Positions 20,553-31,689 of a stretch of DNA of 64,000 nucleotides are shown piece after piece (positions within the stretch are counted from its first letter, which is position 1; each line of letters begins with the position of its first letter). The DNA lies in contig CAWUHX010000005.1 of NCBI GenBank assembly GCA_963922205.1, positions 310,001 to 374,000 of the forward strand, written 5' to 3'. The DNA is from Romanomermis culicivorax (lineage: Eukaryota > Nematoda > Enoplea > Mermithida > Mermithidae). Position numbers and translations under genes: made by a program. The notes beneath the pieces are model-generated. The model was given only the letters and a program-made list of their open reading frames with translations. It was not told the origin of the DNA and did not search any database.

Positions 20553-23500
20553 TTGTGGGCCTCATTCCTGGATTGACAAAAATGACAAAATCTGCGGAAA
20601 ACACACTACAACTAATCCACTTTCTTACTGTTGCCTCTGAACGCCATGATATGTGCTCCAAAGTAAATAAATCTAATACTTCAACCTCCTGATTATAAAA
20701 ATCCGAAATTTGTACTTGATCATCATTTTTCTCTACACAAAGTTGTTGTCAGCAGGTTGCAGAATGTGAATATTAGAAAGACTAATCTTCATGAACATCA
20801 AGATGAACAATTCAACCCTGATTATCTTTGAGGCGAATTGTCTTACTTTGTAGCCTTGATTAGTGAAGAATTGGAAAGCCTCCATCTTCTTCATTGTTAA
20901 CATCTTCAATTTTAACTTGATCATCTGTTTTTCAGCATCAATTTTCCACTGTATTTTGCAGTCCATCTGCGCATTCAGTTCTCTTATGATTGTCAAGTTC
21001 AAATTCTTGAACTTGATCATCTTTACTTGATCACCCGTTTTTAATCTAGCTTCATATCATGAATAATTTTGAAATTTACCTAAAAATGGAAGACCATAAT
21101 TTCATTTTACCTCAGGCTGACCAAATAATCCAACTCTAAAATGATATTAAGGTCCCAAATTTGAACTTGATCAAATTTACTTGATCACTAATTTTTACTG
21201 TAGCTTCATACTGTGCAAGAATTGGAAACTCTACTTTCAGTGCAAATAGTTTCACTTCAGCTCGCAAAATTTTTTTTCAGACTATGAGCTTCTTATGTAC
21301 AGTTAACTCAACTGCAGTTGAATACATGTTAAAACTAACTGTTTTGAGGAGCAGAATGAAAATTGTAGGTGCAAATTTAAAAAAAAAAATCTTGTCCCAC
21401 ACAACCCAAATAGGCTAAAAAGTAAAATCAACATGCATAGGGAAGTGCCAGAAGCTCCTTATTCTGTCATTTTATAGCATTTCAAATATCATGGATTCAA
21501 AAAAATTTTAGGCGCAGCACCTAAAAATCTGGTTTCTAATCCTAACATACTAAAATACAATGAAATATATGCAAATCACAAAACAGTGGCTTAGAGCCAT
21601 GACATGCAGCACACTTAACCACACAAGTAGGAAGTTACAATGATAAAAACATGTAATGAAGGATAACCAAAAACTTCCTCTTACATTGACTTCCTCTTTT
21701 ATGCAGATTTTATGGTCAGATAAGGAAATTTGAATAGAACTTATGACAAAAAGTCTAAAGACCAAAATTGGGGAAAAATAACAGGGAATGGAAGGCCTGG
21801 GAAAATTGCTCATATTAAGGTACAGTAAGAAATAGTGGGGTAAAGAAGGAGGTCCATCCTTCTGTGGTATGAACAATAAGGTTATAGTATACAAGCATAG
21901 ACTTATCATTCAAGTTCAGCTTTATTTCTTTTAAGATTCAATAGTGGTATAGTTGATGGTCATTTTCAAAGTGAGACTTGAGTGGTACAGCTGGATGATC
22001 CTCATGGCTATGAATAGAAGAATAAAAATCATTGTGACTCATTTATTGATTTTAACTACTAGGCCAAACTAGCCCTCAAAAATTCCCTTCTGAGATGCAT
22101 CATGGATGCGTCCAGGTCACATCCAGAATGTGCCTTTTTCGGCAGCACGAAGGAAAGTTTCATCTTTCTCAATAATTGACATTCATGCAATAACCAGCAA
22201 TCGTGCTTTTCGTGTAGTGGATATTAGGAATGGGATGAAACCCTGATTAGGATTTGGATTCGGCTGGATTCGAATTCAGATTCCATTTCACTGATTTTCC
22301 AGATTTGAATTCTGTAGTACCACTCAAAATTTTAAACCAAATCCGAATATATTCTATGATTTGAGGTATGTTCGAAAAAATGACATTGAATGCAAAATTC
22401 TTGCACAATGTAGAAAGTTTCTCGAGTGAAAAGCTTTTCAAAACTGGAAAAAATTTCAGGAAATGTCTAGAAAAATGGGTGCTTTCGTAAAACTGCAAAA
22501 AATCATAATTTAGTCTATAAATTGGCGTTGGTATGTCACAACTATCTGCAGATATGGTCATGACACTACTTTGACTAAAATAAAAATCAATAACTCAAAA
22601 TTTCTGTTCTTCAATTTTGGTAAATTCATAACTTCAGAACCAAGCAAATGTTCCAAAAAGCACAAAAATGCATAAATAAAACGTATGTGAGTGTTTTTTA
22701 GCGGTAAAAACGAATTGACGAAAACTGAAGAAGAAATTTGTGTCTCTTTTGCCCACTAGCAAAGAGTATTTACAAAAAAACAGTGATTCAAACAAAAACG
22801 GGACATGATGAAATGAATGCACACATTTTGCAAACAACATCAATTTACTCGAACCTAACCTGGCGAGAGGGCAAGGAAACTAAATGACCAGAGAAAATCA
22901 GAAAGGAATAAGTAATTTTCCTGTCATATAGAAATAAAGTCAAAGAGAAGCATGACCACTGTTCACAGAAACTTTTTCGCCATTCGGCAAAATAGGTTAA
23001 ATTTTTTTCACCATTATCGCCATATCTTTTTCCGCTGAAAAGACCTACATATGCTTTATTCACGTATTTTTCAGCTCTTGAAATATTCACACTCTTGAAG
23101 TATGTAAATTATCAAAACTAAGGAAAAAGCCAAAATTCTTGATTTTTGGATCAGATTATGACAAGAATTCATCAAACTTCATTGTAACAAAGAACCAAAG
23201 CGAGTAAAACCTAAATTGCATAAAAATTTGATAGCTAACATATCTGTGCTTAGCCAAAATTAAGAATCGTAGGCTGTATATGAATCATTCTTCTTACTGC
23301 TCATAGCACCAGAAAAATATTTGAATCCTGATACTCTGGAAAGTTGGAAGATGAATCTTTTCAAGACTGATTTCATGGTTTAAAATATAAATTTTTCTGG
23401 CCTAAGGATAATCTTGCTTGAACAATGTGAAGATGTTTTCAACCTGTTAACCAGCTAAAAATCAGCTTGAGGTCAACGATTTTCATAAATTTGGATGAAA

Positions 23501-24201
23501 CAACAAAATTCGTAAATAGACTTCTGGCAAGGAGCACCAAAATTTTTTTTCGTTTCGATACTAGGATGCTGGAAAATAAATTTTTCAACATTCATTTCTT
23601 CAATAAGTGGTCTAGCATCAAAAAATTGACTGTTCTGTAAATTTTAGCGAAAAAATGATGCATACGAAAATGATGATATCTTCTCGCATAAAGAATGTAA
23701 ATTTTGCACTTGATTATCATTTTCTGACAATTTTCTTACTGTAGGTTTTTCAATCTATGATTCATGTACCAACCTTAACATTAATGATGATTCAGCTTGA
23801 TCATCTTTTTTCAACACCAAGTTTCTTTCTGTAGCTTTTGCACTCAATGATCTTATGCATTGATGATAGGTTTTTAGAGTAAATAATCGACAGATTTTCT
23901 TCATGATCCTAAAAATTTTCATTTCTCACTTGGATTATCATTTTTGTAGATATAAGATGTTTTACTGTACTCAAGATCGATAAACTACTGATACGTCCAA
24001 GTATCAATCACTCCGAGCCTTCTTCCTCACATAAATATTAGGAATTCAAACTTGATCATATTTTTTGACATAACAATTTTCTTACTGTAGGTTTTTGCTT
24101 AAATCGCTGTCCTATCCATAGTATTTTAGATGTGAATAATTCGAAATTTACATTTCATTATCATCAAGGCTGAGAATTTGACATTGATTATCATAGAAAT
24201 C

Positions 24202-25989
24202 TGTTGTATTTGAAAATTGGTCGGGGCTTTTGCCTTTGCGTTCAGGCAGGATTGGGATCCCAGGGTTCGTCCTTAATGTACGTATTTCCCACGCCCACGC
24301 TTACCCGATTAACTTAATTAACTGTACTTAAACCTGACACTAATAACCCTACCAGTTAAGGAAAGGATGTTTCCTTAATTGTCTCCCCAATAAAATATAA
24401 GCCCGAAGGAAGAGACCTTTCTAATTTTATCTTACAAAATCGAAAAACACTTACTTACAAGCCATACGCGGCGAGAATACAGACGATTCACTCCCAGGCA
24501 CTGGGGAGAAAAACAAATAATGATGTGTGTGCAGGGAGGCAGCTAGTAGAGATAAGTGGCCAGTGGGGCACACATTATAACAAAAAACATATGAATAATA
24601 CACAAATGAGAGAGAGCCAGCGCACGCGTACCGACATGCGCTACAGTAAGACGACTGTTGATGGACGGCCTTGCTCACTCCACTTGGCACTTGCGAGCCT
24701 CATTTGCGGATTGACAAAAATGACAAAATGGGCAGAAAACACACTACAACACCCCTCCCCCCTTGCAGTAGATCGCCCTAAGCAATCGTCAGGGAATAAC
24801 CCAAAACGTGCAAGGGGAAGGGAACCCCCACTACAGGCCGACACCGGGGTTGCCGAAGGGATCTTCAGTATCACACTGTGGGGATGGCAGAGTCGTTGGG
24901 GTTGTTTGAGCCGATTTTAGGGTGGCCTGTAGAGTGAGACCTCCCAACGGGAGTGCAACTAGCGGAGCCGTAAGTTCAGCAACCCCGCAGCTCGCGTTGT
25001 CACTCCATCCATACCGATATACTGGAGCGCACCAGCATACGATGCCATATAGATGGGAGGAAGAGGCCGGCCACTAGGATGGCGTCAACAAGAAACGTGG
25101 ACACAGCTGCGAAGGTGGAAAGGACAAAGAATGGCGCAAGTGGGGGTGTGTGGCCGTGGAACAGACAGTCGTCTTACTGCGTGGTCATAGCATCGGCTGC
25201 ACATGCGCTGGGGAAACTAGTACAAATAAAGCAAAAAAGAGATTAGAAAAGAAAAAACAACCAGTATTAGGCGAGGTTACGTGAAAAACAAAACAACGAA
25301 AAAGAGAAAACAAACAATACTGTACAAAAGCTTCGGTCAATGGTGGCGGCGTTGGTGAGAATCGGAGGCAGATCGAGGTTGTTGTTGATAATCGCGCTGA
25401 TTGCGATTATTTTGATGGTAACAGTTGATATGGTAGCAGTGTGGATCATGAGAGTTGTCGTGTCCATCAAAATGAACTGAACAGGAGTTGCGATTGTGAC
25501 CGTGATCCGTGCTGTCGCAGCGGCGAGTGGACGATGAATACATTTGTGAACGGAGTGGCGAAAGAGGATTCAGGCCGATGGGCAGCAATTGCATGGCGAT
25601 CAACGAAGGTGGGTCTGAAGGCAATCCTGTTGCCGGCAGTGGTCGCAGTGGCAACAAATTCCACCGGGCAGAGAAGTCGTGCTGACGCAACAGGGGTGTG
25701 GGACGATCTGTTTCGCTGTGGTATTGTAAATAGATTCGTTGGATGTCCGCAATTTGGGGCGGTTGCGGGAAGGGTGCATATTGCTGGTAAGCCATCCAGC
25801 TGTCGATCAGACCGACAGCGGTGTTGTAGGCTTGCACAGGCACGATGGGTTATCCAGACCACGCGCTTCGTAGAGGAAAAGAGCCAAATGGGCGGTGTGC
25901 CCGGCGTCGATGCTCATTCCACTTGACACTTGTGGGCCTCATTCGCCGATGACAAAAATGACTAAATTGGCGGAAAACACACTACAACT
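24202..25989 (-). mobile_element. Same deleted LTR retrotransposon in block C copy 2
   Basis: LTR at 24751-24202, polypurine tract just right of it (24752-24764), 5' LTR remnant at 25989-25912, AATC duplications at 24198-24201 and 25990-25993. It occupies the identical position to the element in copy 1, so one insertion was duplicated along with the unit. It contains an extra segment around 25060-25130 compared with copy 1. Confidence 0.85.
25337..25926 (-). pseudogene. gag-like frame of the LTR element, copy 2
   Basis: Starts MSIDAGHTAHLALFLYEARG, then a one-base deletion shifts the frame before [20 protein letters not shown]. The rest is open to 25337 and ends in a His/Asn/Gln/Arg-rich tail ([20 protein letters not shown]). 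Many amino-acid positions match copy 1. Decay by single-base loss is clear. Confidence 0.5.
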
Positions 25990-27930
25990 AATCCCCTTTC
26001 TTACTGTTGCCTCTGATCGCCATGATATGTGCTCTAAAGTAAATAATTCTAATACTTCAACCTCGTGATTATAAAAATCTGAAATTTGTACTTGATCATC
26101 AATTTTCTCTGCACAAAGTTGTTGTCACCAGGTTGCTGAATGTGAATATTAGAAAAACTAATCTTCATGAACATCAATATGAAAAATTCAACCCATGATC
26201 ATCTTTGTTTGAGGCGAATTGTCTTACTTTGTAGCCTTGATTTGTGAAGTATTCTAAAGCCTCCATCTTCTTCATTGTTAACATCTTCAATTTTAACTTG
26301 ATTATCTGTTTTTCAGCATCAATTTTCCACTGTATTTTGCAGTCCATCTGCGCATTCAGTTCTCTTAAGATCGTCAAGTTCAAATTTTTGAACTTGATCA
26401 TCATTACTTGATCACTCGTTTTTATTCTAGCTTCATATCGTGAATTATTTTTGAAATTCACCTAAAAATGGAAGACCATAATTTTATTTTAGCTCAAACT
26501 TACTCAATAATCTAACTCTCCCATGGTCCTAAGATCCTGAATTTCAACTTGATCATCTTTATTTGATCACTGTTTTTTACTGTAGCTTTAAACTGTGCAA
26601 TAACTGGGAACTTTGCTATTGGTGCCAATAGTTTCACTTCTGCTCACAAAACCTTTTTTCAGACCATGGGCCTCTAGATAACAGTTAATCGAACTGCTGT
26701 CATATGCTATGAATACATGTTAAAACCTGCTTATGAGAAGAATGAAAATTTTAGGTGCAAGTTTAAAACAACAATTCTTAATTAGCTGCAGGTGTGCCAC
26801 AGAACCCAAAAGGGTGGGGAAAGGTGAAATCAACATGCATACAGAAGTGCCAGAAGCACATTGTTTTGTCATTTTTAAGCATTTCGAGTATCCTTGATTC
26901 AAAAAATTTTAGGTCCAGCACCTAAAAAACTGGTTTCTAATCCTGACGTACTAAAATACAATGAAATATATGCAAATCACAAACCAGTGGCTTGGAGCCA
27001 TGACATGCAGCACACTTAACCACACAAGTAGAAAATTACAATGATAAAAACATGTAATGAAGGATAACCAAAAACTTCGCCCAACATTGATTTTCCTTTC
27101 TATGCAGATTTTATGGTCAGATAAGGAAATTTGAATAGAACTTATGACAAAAAGTCTAAAGACCAAAATTGGGGAAAAATAACAGGGAATGGAAGGCGTG
27201 GGAAAATTGCTCATATTAAGGTACAGTAAGAAATAGTGGGGTAAAGAAGGAGGTCCATCCTTCTGTGGTATGAACAATAAGGTTATAGTATACAAGTATA
27301 GATTTATCATTCAAGTTCAGCTTTATTTCTTTCAAGATTCAATAGTGTGGTACAATTGATGGTCATTTTCAAAGTGAGACTTGAGTGGTACAGCTGGATG
27401 ATCCTCATGGCTATGAATAGAAGAATAAAAATCATTGTGATTCTTTTATTGATTTTAACTACTAGGCCAAACTAGCCCTCAAAAATTCCCTTCTGAGATG
27501 CATCATGGATGCATCCAGGTCACATCCAGAATGTGCCTTTTTCGGCAGCACAAAGGAAAGTTTCATCTTTCTCAATAATTGACATTCATGCAATAACCAG
27601 CAATCGTGCTTTTCGTGTAGTGGATATTAGGAATGGGATGAAACCCTGATTAGGATTTGGATTCGGCTGGATTCGAATTCAGATTCCATTTCACTGATTT
27701 TCCAGATTTGAATTCTGTAGTACCACTCAAAATTTTAAACCAAATTCAAATATATTCTATGATTTGAGGTATGTTGGAAAAAATGACATTGAATGCAAAA
27801 TTCTTGCACAATGTAGAAAGTTTCTCGAGTAAAAAGCTTTTCAAAACTGAAAAAAATTTCAGGAAATGTCTAAAAAAATGGGTGCTTTCGTAAAACTGCA
27901 AAAAACATAATCATAATTTAGTCTATAAAC

Positions 27931-28440
27931 AAAAAAAGACTATATGTTCACTCCAACAATAAACATAAAAAATTTATGCTCAAAGTTTCAAGAATTTAAA
28001 TTGTCTATGAATAGCTTAGGGTGGTGAATATGCTTAGGCTTAGGGTTAGGCTTGTGTAAATCATGAATATTATTCTGATTCTGATCCTCTAATTCTGATC
28101 CTGATTCTCTAATTCTGATTTCGATTCTCTGATTCTGAATTTCTCATTCTAACACTTGTGTTGAGATTCGTCAAATTAGACAACAACAAATTATCACATT
28201 TTTTAATCTTATCTGCTAATAGTAAAGAATAAAAAAAAATTTTACCAGAAATTTATGTCACTTGTTTTGACGAATCCAGGAGACTACCATCAATTTATCA
28301 TCTTTTTTTCTTGTCCAAAATCTATCAATTCTTTTCATTATACAAACATTCTTCTTTCTTAATTATGTTCCAAGCCAATTTAGTAAGACGGCAGTAATCC
28401 AAAAAATACCATTTTCCAGCAAGGCACTTCCGGCGAACGT
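27931..28440. repeat. Right flank of block C with short GATTCT minisatellite
   Basis: Shared with 51310-52200. It includes a short TTAGGC/TTAGGG-like string (GCTTAGGCTTAGGGTTAGGC at about 28033-28052) and about four units of a GATTCTGATTCTCTAATTCT-type repeat at 28058-28160; the paralogous locus has about twenty. After this comes AT-rich sequence leading into the capsid-like gene. No gene of its own. Confidence 0.7.
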
Positions 28441-29005
28441 CTAGTCAAAAACAGAATGTACACTGTCTGATTTTTGCTGCCGGCTGCTGAAACCGCCACT
28501 GCTACCGAAGTGAATACGGCCTTGCCAAATCAAAATGCGACCGGACCCATTTTTCTGTGGGAGCAAACTCCATGTCCTGGCGAAATTTACCCAGCGCAAA
28601 GCAACAATTTCCCCATATCCAGGCAAGCAGCTAGTTGCTTTGGCTTATATAACATCTTGTGTATATTAACAGATGAAAACGCCGAACGCCACATGGGGTT
28701 TACTGTTTGTGCGTCGAAGGCCCAATGGGTGGCTCCTAGCGATCCCATTTTGGCAACCTTGGCTTGCTGTGTTGCTGGTAGATTGTCGGCATTAAAGCGT
28801 GGATTGATTTCCCCCTTGTTTAGTGCTGCTGCCCATCATGTCTACTATAACAAGCTATTGTGGACAACGCCCACCAAGTTCGCGGATACCTTAAGGCATG
28901 GGCTACTGTCCAAGGTGATGAAATGAACAGAGTCACTCAAGCTCTATTTACTGTGATAACATTCGTCCAACCTCGCGCCAAGGACTATATAGCTATGTTG
29001 GCTTT
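28441..29005 (+). pseudogene. Unknown capsid-like gene, truncated copy
   Basis: Collinear with the first half of 52134-53391. Readable parts are AAETATATEVNTALPNQNAT, ASCFGLYNILCILTDENAER and APSDPILATLACCVAGRLSA. The TGG codon near the start is TGA here. A one-base change shifts the frame around 28860, and homology stops at about 29005 where the Polinton relic begins. At the position where the longer copy has a stop (52446) this copy has a sense codon, so the stop there is secondary. The Ala-rich helical composition resembles capsid proteins of small RNA viruses only in style; no family is recognised. Confidence 0.5.
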
Positions 29006-29049
29006 ATAGCTATGTTACATAAAATAGTACTTGCTTTCCCGATTTATTA

Positions 29050-29515
29050 TTTGGAAGCATTTCAAGAAAAACAGATTATAGTTGGGATTTCTCAAAGCCC
29101 AACAGATAGAGTTAAGGTTCACTTAATTTTATGCTCTTGATTCTAGTCAAGTTCACTTTCAAGACAACCACTCTTGCTTTTCTCGTATATGAAAATTCCT
29201 TAAACTTATTATAAGGAACTTTTTCTTGTTCACACAAAATTTTGATAGATTGTTGAATTGCTTAAATTTAATCCATTACAGATTCATCCCTCATAACAGG
29301 CAGTTTTAGCAGTTGCCTAGTATTGGTCTGAGTATCATAAAATGTTATTATCTGATCACCTGGTACTACATTGAACCACGTATTTGGGTAGATGAATTCA
29401 CAAAGTGCACATACCCATTCACCATGCAAAATCAATCTATGAGGCAACCTGATACTAAAATTTGAAGTCGAGTTACTTGGATCACCCTGAGCATTGGCTC
29501 AGTAATGCTACATAA
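29050..29515 (-). pseudogene. Polinton/Maverick minor capsid (penton-like, PY) relic
   Basis: Polinton minor capsid proteins build virion vertices. One minus-strand frame with three stops (about 29270, 29264, 29114) reads SNFSIRLPHRLILHGEWVCA and CEFIYPNTWFNVVPG. This is the family's N-terminal pattern of a beta-strand, 'GEW.VAL.E..YP..WYNV' and a following strand. Towards the end, RKARVVVLKV, then IKSIKLSEP and LLGFEKSQ match the usual '..V.LS..L...LGF' block. It lies directly after the protease on the same strand, an expected Polinton neighbour. Length and order are therefore consistent. The gene is dead. Recognition is from memory of the family pattern. Confidence 0.65.
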
Positions 29516-29565
29516 AAGTGTGAAAAATCCATTTCTCAATTTGTCATAAGGGTGGAAACTAACTT

Positions 29566-30020
29566 TCATATTCTATCAAGCTGGTCAAATAAAAATGCAT
29601 CATCATATATGGGAGTATTTATTCTAAAGAGACTGTTGATGAAGCCAGTTACAAATTCATCAGCATAGCTTTGTTCCAAACTAGCTGCAATACACATCAT
29701 ACTTATACCTCTAACTATCCACACAAGAAAGTATACACATAACTGACCACATGTAGCAGTCGAGTACCATTGAACATATTTGGTATTCCACTTGTAAAAA
29801 GTAGATATAGTCTTGATGTAATTCCCAAGCTGTTGAGGTAGTTCGAGGCCATAACTGTCAAAAAGACAACACACATGTTTTTTATCAACAAACAGAGCTA
29901 CCCAGTGTGAACCAGGTTCATCCCCCTTGTCCAGATTTACAACCAATGCTGTATTAACAGTGTTAAAGGGTTGTAAAAAAGTCTATAGGGAATACCCCAT
30001 TGAAGATTTGTCTGAGAGCT
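29566..30020 (-). pseudogene. Adenain-type cysteine protease of Polinton/Maverick or adintovirus type
   Basis: This protease matures capsid proteins in Polintons and adenoviruses. The open frame 29946-29566 (126 codons) has His in GSHWVALFVD (residue 14), Asp in CLFDSYGLELP (residue 30) and Cys in TATCGQLCVYFLVW (residue 66), the classical His-Asp/Glu-Cys order with the conserved CG. A Gln at residue 59 (YVQWYST) sits where the oxyanion-hole residue is expected. The upstream part (IFNGVFPIDFF, then NTALVVNLD) is displaced by frameshifts at 29950-30010, so the N-terminus is broken. The minor capsid relic follows. No MCP, ATPase, integrase or DNA polymerase was found. Confidence 0.8.
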
Positions 30021-30074
30021 TGATCTATATTGATCAAGATGTAGATTTCAGGGGTATTTATGCAGTATAGTCAT

Positions 30075-30935
30075 TAAAGATGATGCCCTCACAAAATTTG
30101 AAAATATTTTGAGTTCCAAAGACCCACCTACAGACTATGAGCAATATAAAGTTGCTTTGGAATGGGCCATCTCCAACCAATGGATGCCCTGTTTCACAAA
30201 CGAAGTTTAAAAGATCGAAAAAACAAAATCAGTAAGGGCATATTTCAATGGACTTGAAAAAATGGGAAGCCTAGCCTACCCTACTCTTGACACAAGAGCA
30301 AGGAACACAGTTCTTGAATCAATTTTTTTGGATAGGCAGCAGACATCTGAAAAGCCCTAAATTTTAAATGTTTCACCAATCTAAATCGTTTAATTGAAGA
30401 AGCAACCTTCATGGAACAGGAAGCTTTGAGGGATGAGGCCAACACGGTCTTCTCCCCTGCAGCCAGGTACAACATTTGGTTGTGAGAGCCCATTCTTGCT
30501 TTGCAACCCTCAGAGAGTAACACAAATAAACAAATCGATGAAATAAACAAAAAATTGAATAAGTTATGCATATAGATGTGACAAAATGTACAACAAAAGC
30601 CGCATGCATATAAAAAAATCCATCACATGTCATACATGTGGCAAAGTTGGTCATTTAGCCCATGAGTGCAGATCTAAACTGCAATGCGAAATTTGTGGGC
30701 GAAATGGCCACTTGAGAAATGACTGCTGATCTGAATGCTTCCGTTGTAAAAAACATGGCACAACAAGAGCAAATTTTTTTATCAATAATGTTTGACAATG
30801 GGCTGGGATTGTTAAACTATGATGATTTGCCAGCCCCAGCGCCCAACTCAGGCCGTCCCGCAAGCCAATTGCTAAAAGGCAGCCCACTAGGAACACAGTG
30901 CTCATCATGTTCAGATGACGAAGTGGAAATATGAG
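30075..30935 (+). pseudogene. gag relic with CCHC knuckles (block A, copy 2)
   Basis: Paralogue of 9795-10625. The core reads FNGLEKMGSLAYPTLDTRAR then NTVLESIFLD. Frameshifts follow near 30340. Knuckle 1 (CHTCGKVGHLAHEC) is intact and knuckle 2 is complete here (CEICGRNGHLRNDC), followed by the same TGA as in copy 1. A shared stop in both copies means it is ancestral or the true end of this frame. The third knuckle is damaged. The strand and neighbours are the same as in copy 1. Confidence 0.8.
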
Positions 30936-31140
30936 TAATATGCGAAAAAGAAACCATGCCCCACAATTGGAAATGGCGCCAGTTGACGTCAATGGACCTG
31001 ATGATGAGCCAAATGTGTTCCCACCACGGGCAAAGTTTCAAGTCCTAAGCATCATTAGGCCATACAGGGTTCCACTGTTGGAACCCTGGTAATTGGAACC
31101 AAATGTGGTGGCATTACAAAAAGAAGTTCGCCCTAAACCT
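30936..31140 (+). pseudogene. Linker frame after gag (block A, copy 2)
   Basis: Reads QLEMAPVDVNGPDDEPNVFP and SIIRPYRVPLLEP, matching 10629-10853, with one stop (CCCTGGTAA) near 31092. It joins directly to the envelope-like part because about 1065 bp present in copy 1 is missing here. Confidence 0.45.
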
Positions 31141-31159
31141 GTTCAGGAACATGTGTTGG

Positions 31160-31600
31160 TGTCATCATGTGGTATGAATCCCTTTGGGGAAAATTTGCCC
31201 ACCTGAGCTCAAAAATTCATATAAAATCAAAATAAGTGGGTCCCACATGGTCATTGATGACATGCAAGCAGCATTTTTTGTTACAAATAACTCGTTTAGG
31301 CATTTGAATTGCCCAGAACTAAAAACGCACTTTACACTGAACAGGGCATTGTAGTTTGGTTTGACCCATCAAATCTTACCCAAAGTGAACCCAGCAAACA
31401 AACAGGTGCTCTCTACACATATGATAATGTGGAATCTGACCCCATAAATGCAAAACTCAATTTCCTTGAAGAAAAAACACGTAATTTTGAACTGCATAGC
31501 TTTTAAAATGTATGGAATGAACTTTGTCACCAAGCCCAGCGCCATCTGGACTTGGTCTGGCAGTTGTTGAAATGAGACTTGGGATTGATGAAGAAATACC
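31160..31600 (+). pseudogene. Envelope-like gene, C-terminal fragment (block A, copy 2)
   Basis: Matches the last third of 11490-12364 (VIDDMQAAFFVTNNSF-like, then NALYTEQGIVVWFDPSNLTQ, then the helical tail). The frame is broken by a one-base loss near 31318 and a stop near 31505. The upstream part and the MITE are absent. Its presence in the same position relative to gag as in copy 1 shows that the gag-to-env arrangement without pol predates the duplication. Confidence 0.45.
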
Positions 31601-31689
31601 GTACAACCCCAAATGAGCGCACCCCCTCGAATTAACGCACCCATCGAATAGATTCAACCTCTAGAGAGCATTGGAAAAAAAACGCACAA

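Larger units (their letters stand above)
18908..20613 (-). mobile_element. Internally deleted LTR retrotransposon in block C copy 1
   Basis: In minus orientation the 3' LTR is complete (19455-18908, TGTTGTAG...TACAACA). It is preceded by a polypurine tract AAGGGGGGAGGGG (19468-19456). The 5' LTR is cut down to its first 79 bp (20613-20535) and leads straight into a gag-like frame. The 4-bp duplication AATC flanks it (18904-18907 and 20614-20617). No pol is present, so it was non-autonomous. The higher G+C content contrasts sharply with its surroundings. The same insertion sits in block C copy 2. Confidence 0.85.
17290..22525. repeat. Block C, copy 1 (5.23-kb tandem unit)
   Basis: Starts at TTGGTATGTCACAACTATCT and ends at TTTAGTCTATAA, where copy 2 begins with the same opening phrase; the offset between the two starts is 5231 bp. 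Internally it is AT-rich and built from degenerate sub-repeats containing TTGATCATC, TTACTGTAG and TTTTTCAA words at roughly 100-150 bp spacing. Open frames in it (for example minus 21909-21550) are hydrophobic, and I judge them noncoding. It contains an LTR element at 18908-20613. Confidence 0.85.
22526..27930. repeat. Block C, copy 2
   Basis: Second tandem copy of the 5.23-kb unit, joined head to tail to copy 1 at GGCGTTGGTATGTC. It is nearly collinear with copy 1 and includes the LTR insertion. Unlike copy 1 it continues past TTTAGTCTATAA into the natural right flank (27931-28440), a short GATTCT array and the capsid-like gene. It is therefore the copy with the original right boundary. Confidence 0.85.

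Noticed and set aside
21550-21909. 119-codon minus-strand frame kept in block C copies 1 and 2
   Set aside because: Very hydrophobic, Phe/Ile-rich by AT composition. Copies 3 and 4 break it, and the two intact copies are simply recent duplicates.
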